This document shows, piece by piece, positions 5,202-7,172 of a stretch of DNA of 7,172 nt. Below the pieces are notes generated by a model that had not been told where the DNA came from, ran no database searches, and worked only from the letters and a program-made list of their open reading frames with translations. The stretch covers positions 1 through 7,172 of the forward strand of contig CALICR010000109.1 in the NCBI GenBank assembly GCA_938049125.1. Reading direction: 5' to 3'. Position 1 is the first letter of the stretch; each line of letters opens with the position of its first letter. The position numbers and the translations under genes are program-made. The stretch is from an uncultured Clostridia bacterium (GTDB lineage: Bacteria > Bacillota > Clostridia > Oscillospirales > Oscillospiraceae).

Positions 5202-5219
5202 GGTTAGGGAGCACTAATC
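5202..5219. promoter_or_regulatory. feo-type dyad before feoB
   Basis: GGTTAG-N6-CTAATC has one perfect half-site and one matching 5 of 6, with the same spacing as the perfect dyad at 4616-4633. Outer C and G extend the symmetry. It lies between the attenuator-like hairpin and the feoB ribosome binding site, GGGAGG (5226-5231). Confidence 0.5.
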
Positions 5220-5240
5220 GATTATGGGAGGATGAATGCA

Positions 5241-7172
5241 ATGGAATTGCGAATTGCCCTGGCGGGCAACCCGAACTGCGGTAAAACAACGCTGTTCAAT
5301 GCGCTGACCGGCTCGAACCAGTTCGTCGGCAACTGGCCGGGCGTTACGGTCGAAAAAAAGGAAGGCAAGCTGAAGAAGCATGACGACGTCATCGTCACCG
5401 ACTTGCCCGGTATCTACTCTCTGTCGCCCTACACCCTCGAAGAGGTCGTGGCGCGGAACTACCTCATCCAGGAGCGCCCGGACGCCATCCTGAACATCGT
5501 GGACGGCACGAACCTGGAGCGCAACCTGTACCTCACCACCCAGCTCGTGGAGCTCGGCATCCCGGTCGTGGTCGCCATCAACATGATGGACATCGTCAAG
5601 AAGAACGGCGATAAGATCAACGTCCAGGAGCTGTCCCGGGAGCTCGGCTGCAAGATCGTCGAGATCTCAGCCCTGAAGGGAACCGGCACGATGGAAGCCG
5701 CCGAGGCGGCCATCGACGCGGCGAGGAACACCAAGACGGTCCCGCAGCACACCTTCTCCGGCGTTGTGGAGCACGCTCTGGCCCACATCGAGGAGGCCGC
5801 GGTGCATAACATGCCCGAGGAGCAGCAGCGCTGGTACGCCATCAAGATCTTCGAGCGCGACTCCCAGGTCCTGGATCAGCTGAAGCTCGACAGCACCGTC
5901 CTCGGCCACATCGAGGAGGACATCAAGGCGGCGGAGACCGAGTGCGACGACGACGCCGAGAGCATCATCACCAACGAGCGCTATGTGTACATCGCCGAGC
6001 TCATCAAGGGCTGCTACAAGAAGAAAAAGGCCGGACAGCTCACCGCGTCCGACAAGATCGATAAGATCGTCACCAACCGCTGGCTGGGCCTGCCCATCTT
6101 TGCGGCCGTGATGTTCCTGGTCTACTGGGTCGCCATGGTCGCCGTCGGCGCACCGGCTACCGACTGGGCCAACGACGGCGTGTTCGGCGACGGCTGGCAC
6201 CTGCTCGGCATCGGCTCCGGCGCCTACAATGACGCGAACGACGAATACACCGCCGCTACCCAGGCTGTTGACGCCTTCCTCGGCACCGAGATCGACGCTG
6301 AGGCCGAAGACTTCGACGCCGATGCCCTCACCGCTGAGATGAACGCTTATACGGCGGACAGCGACACGGCCACCGTCGACGTGGAGGACGAGGAGACCCT
6401 CGCCATCAACACCATGACGGCCTACTACGACACCCTGCCCGCGGGCGCAGAGGACATGGACGACGTTGTCCAGATGACCTATGTCGACGCGGTCGATTAC
6501 CTGAACGAGAACGGCTTTGACGCCCCGGATCCCGCCGACTACGGCGTCTGGGTCCCCAGTATCCCCACTCTGATCGGCAACGGTCTGGAAGCCGCCGGCG
6601 CGGCGGACTGGCTGAGCGGCCTGATCCTCGACGGCATCGTGGCCGGCGTCGGCGCCGTGCTTGGCTTCGTGCCCCAGATGCTTGTCCTGTTCCTTATGCT
6701 TGCGTTCCTCGAGGCCTGCGGCTACATGGCCCGTATCGCCTTCGTTCTGGACCGTATCTTCCGGAAGTTCGGCCTGTCCGGCAAGTCCTTCATCCCGATG
6801 CTCATCGGCGTGGGCTGCGGCGTGCCCGGCATCATGGCTTCCCGTACCATCGAAAACGAGCGTGACCGCCGCATGACCATCATGACGACCACGTTCATCC
6901 CCTGCGGCGCAAAGGTCCCCTTCATCGCCATGATCGCGGGTGCCCTCTTCGGCGGCAGCGCCTGGGTCTCCACCTCCGCGTACTTCATCGGCATGGCCGC
7001 GATCATCGTCTCCGGCATCATGCTCAAGAAGACCAAGATGTTCTCCGGCGATCCGGCTCCGTTCGTCATGGAGCTGCCGGCCTACCACTGGCCGACGCTG
7101 GGCAACGTGCTCCGCTCCATGTGGGAGCGCGGCTGGTCCTTCATCAAGAAGGCCGGCACCATCATCCTGCTG
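5241..7172 (+). CDS. feoB: Ferrous iron transporter FeoB (3' end outside window), with acidic extracellular insert
   Basis: FeoB takes up Fe2+ across the cytoplasmic membrane, driven or gated by its N-terminal G domain. The 644 visible residues hold G1 GNPNCGKT (9-16), G2 Thr36 in NWPGVT, G3 DLPG (54-57), G4 NMMD (114-117) and G5 SAL (143-145). A helical GDI-like region spans about 170-270. The first membrane helix starts near Trp281. The next helices begin near 461. Gate motif 1 is GCGVPGIMASR with Cys526. Gate motif 2 is FIPCGAKVP with Cys555. Between the first two helices, residues 329-434 form an extra segment with about 30 Asp/Glu and no Lys, Arg or His, predicted to lie outside the cell. 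The ATG at 5241 is chosen because GGGAGG (5226-5231) lies 9 bases upstream. The in-frame ATG at 5232 touches that site. It is the last visible gene of the feoA-feoA-feoB operon. Confidence 0.96.
   Translation, partial: MELRIALAGNPNCGKTTLFNALTGSNQFVGNWPGVTVEKKEGKLKKHDDVIVTDLPGIYSLSPYTLEEVVARNYLIQERPDAILNIVDGTNLERNLYLTTQLVELGIPVVVAINMMDIVKKNGDKINVQELSRELGCKIVEISALKGTGTMEAAEAAIDAARNTKTVPQHTFSGVVEHALAHIEEAAVHNMPEEQQRWYAIKIFERDSQVLDQLKLDSTVLGHIEEDIKAAETECDDDAESIITNERYVYIAELIKGCYKKKKAGQLTASDKIDKIVTNRWLGLPIFAAVMFLVYWVAMVAVGAPATDWANDGVFGDGWHLLGIGSGAYNDANDEYTAATQAVDAFLGTEIDAEAEDFDADALTAEMNAYTADSDTATVDVEDEETLAINTMTAYYDTLPAGAEDMDDVVQMTYVDAVDYLNENGFDAPDPADYGVWVPSIPTLIGNGLEAAGAADWLSGLILDGIVAGVGAVLGFVPQMLVLFLMLAFLEACGYMARIAFVLDRIFRKFGLSGKSFIPMLIGVGCGVPGIMASRTIENERDRRMTIMTTTFIPCGAKVPFIAMIAGALFGGSAWVSTSAYFIGMAAIIVSGIMLKKTKMFSGDPAPFVMELPAYHWPTLGNVLRSMWERGWSFIKKAGTIILL

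Noticed and set aside
5193..5240. Separate promoter for feoB
   Set aside because: GATTAT at 5220-5225 could be a -10, but no acceptable -35 or extended -10 is found at a suitable distance.
5667..7088. Minus-strand open frame of 473 codons opposite feoB
   Set aside because: Its low-complexity Asp/Gly/Val/His content is the antisense of FeoB coding sequence. It has no family motif and no supported start.

Overview
This 7.2-kb, GC-rich window is ordinary bacterial chromosome. The likely source is a Gram-positive gut-type Clostridium relative (Oscillospiraceae/Ruminococcaceae-like). That is an inference from the tandem feoA-feoA-feoB layout, the strong GGAGG-type ribosome binding sites, the style of the FeoB protein and the GC-rich codon use. 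No mobile element, CRISPR array, tRNA, rRNA or phage gene is visible. Both ends cut through genes.

Left part (1-2660): the C-terminal third of an IMP dehydrogenase, starting at its catalytic cysteine and closely resembling the Tritrichomonas foetus-type enzyme, is followed by a strong intrinsic terminator. The terminator almost touches the ribosome binding site of a 10-TM EamA/DMT exporter gene. Next comes a PLP-dependent threonine aldolase-type gene on the same strand. A perfect bidirectional terminator separates it from a convergent gene.

Middle part (2640-4484): on the minus strand lies a short RluA-type pseudouridine synthase whose last codons form one arm of the shared terminator. A 243-bp divergent intergenic region holds a promoter for each direction. 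A second EamA/DMT exporter follows on the plus strand, with a GC-only hairpin in its leader.

Right part (4485-7172): a ferrous iron uptake locus with a good sigma-A promoter, two different small FeoA proteins and most of FeoB. The first 644 residues of FeoB are in the window, and the 3' end lies outside. A dyad of the form GGTTAG-N6-CTAACC occurs perfectly over the predicted feo transcription start, and again in degenerate form upstream of the promoter, just before feoA1 and just before feoB. This suggests iron-dependent control by a DtxR-like or other metalloregulator. FeoB carries a highly acidic insertion of about 106 residues, with no Lys, Arg or His, in the loop predicted to face outside between its first two membrane helices.

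The most interesting points are the repeated feo dyads, the dual terminator/operator palindrome, the FeoB acidic domain and the predicted attenuator between feoA2 and feoB. I see no wholly new multi-gene system here.
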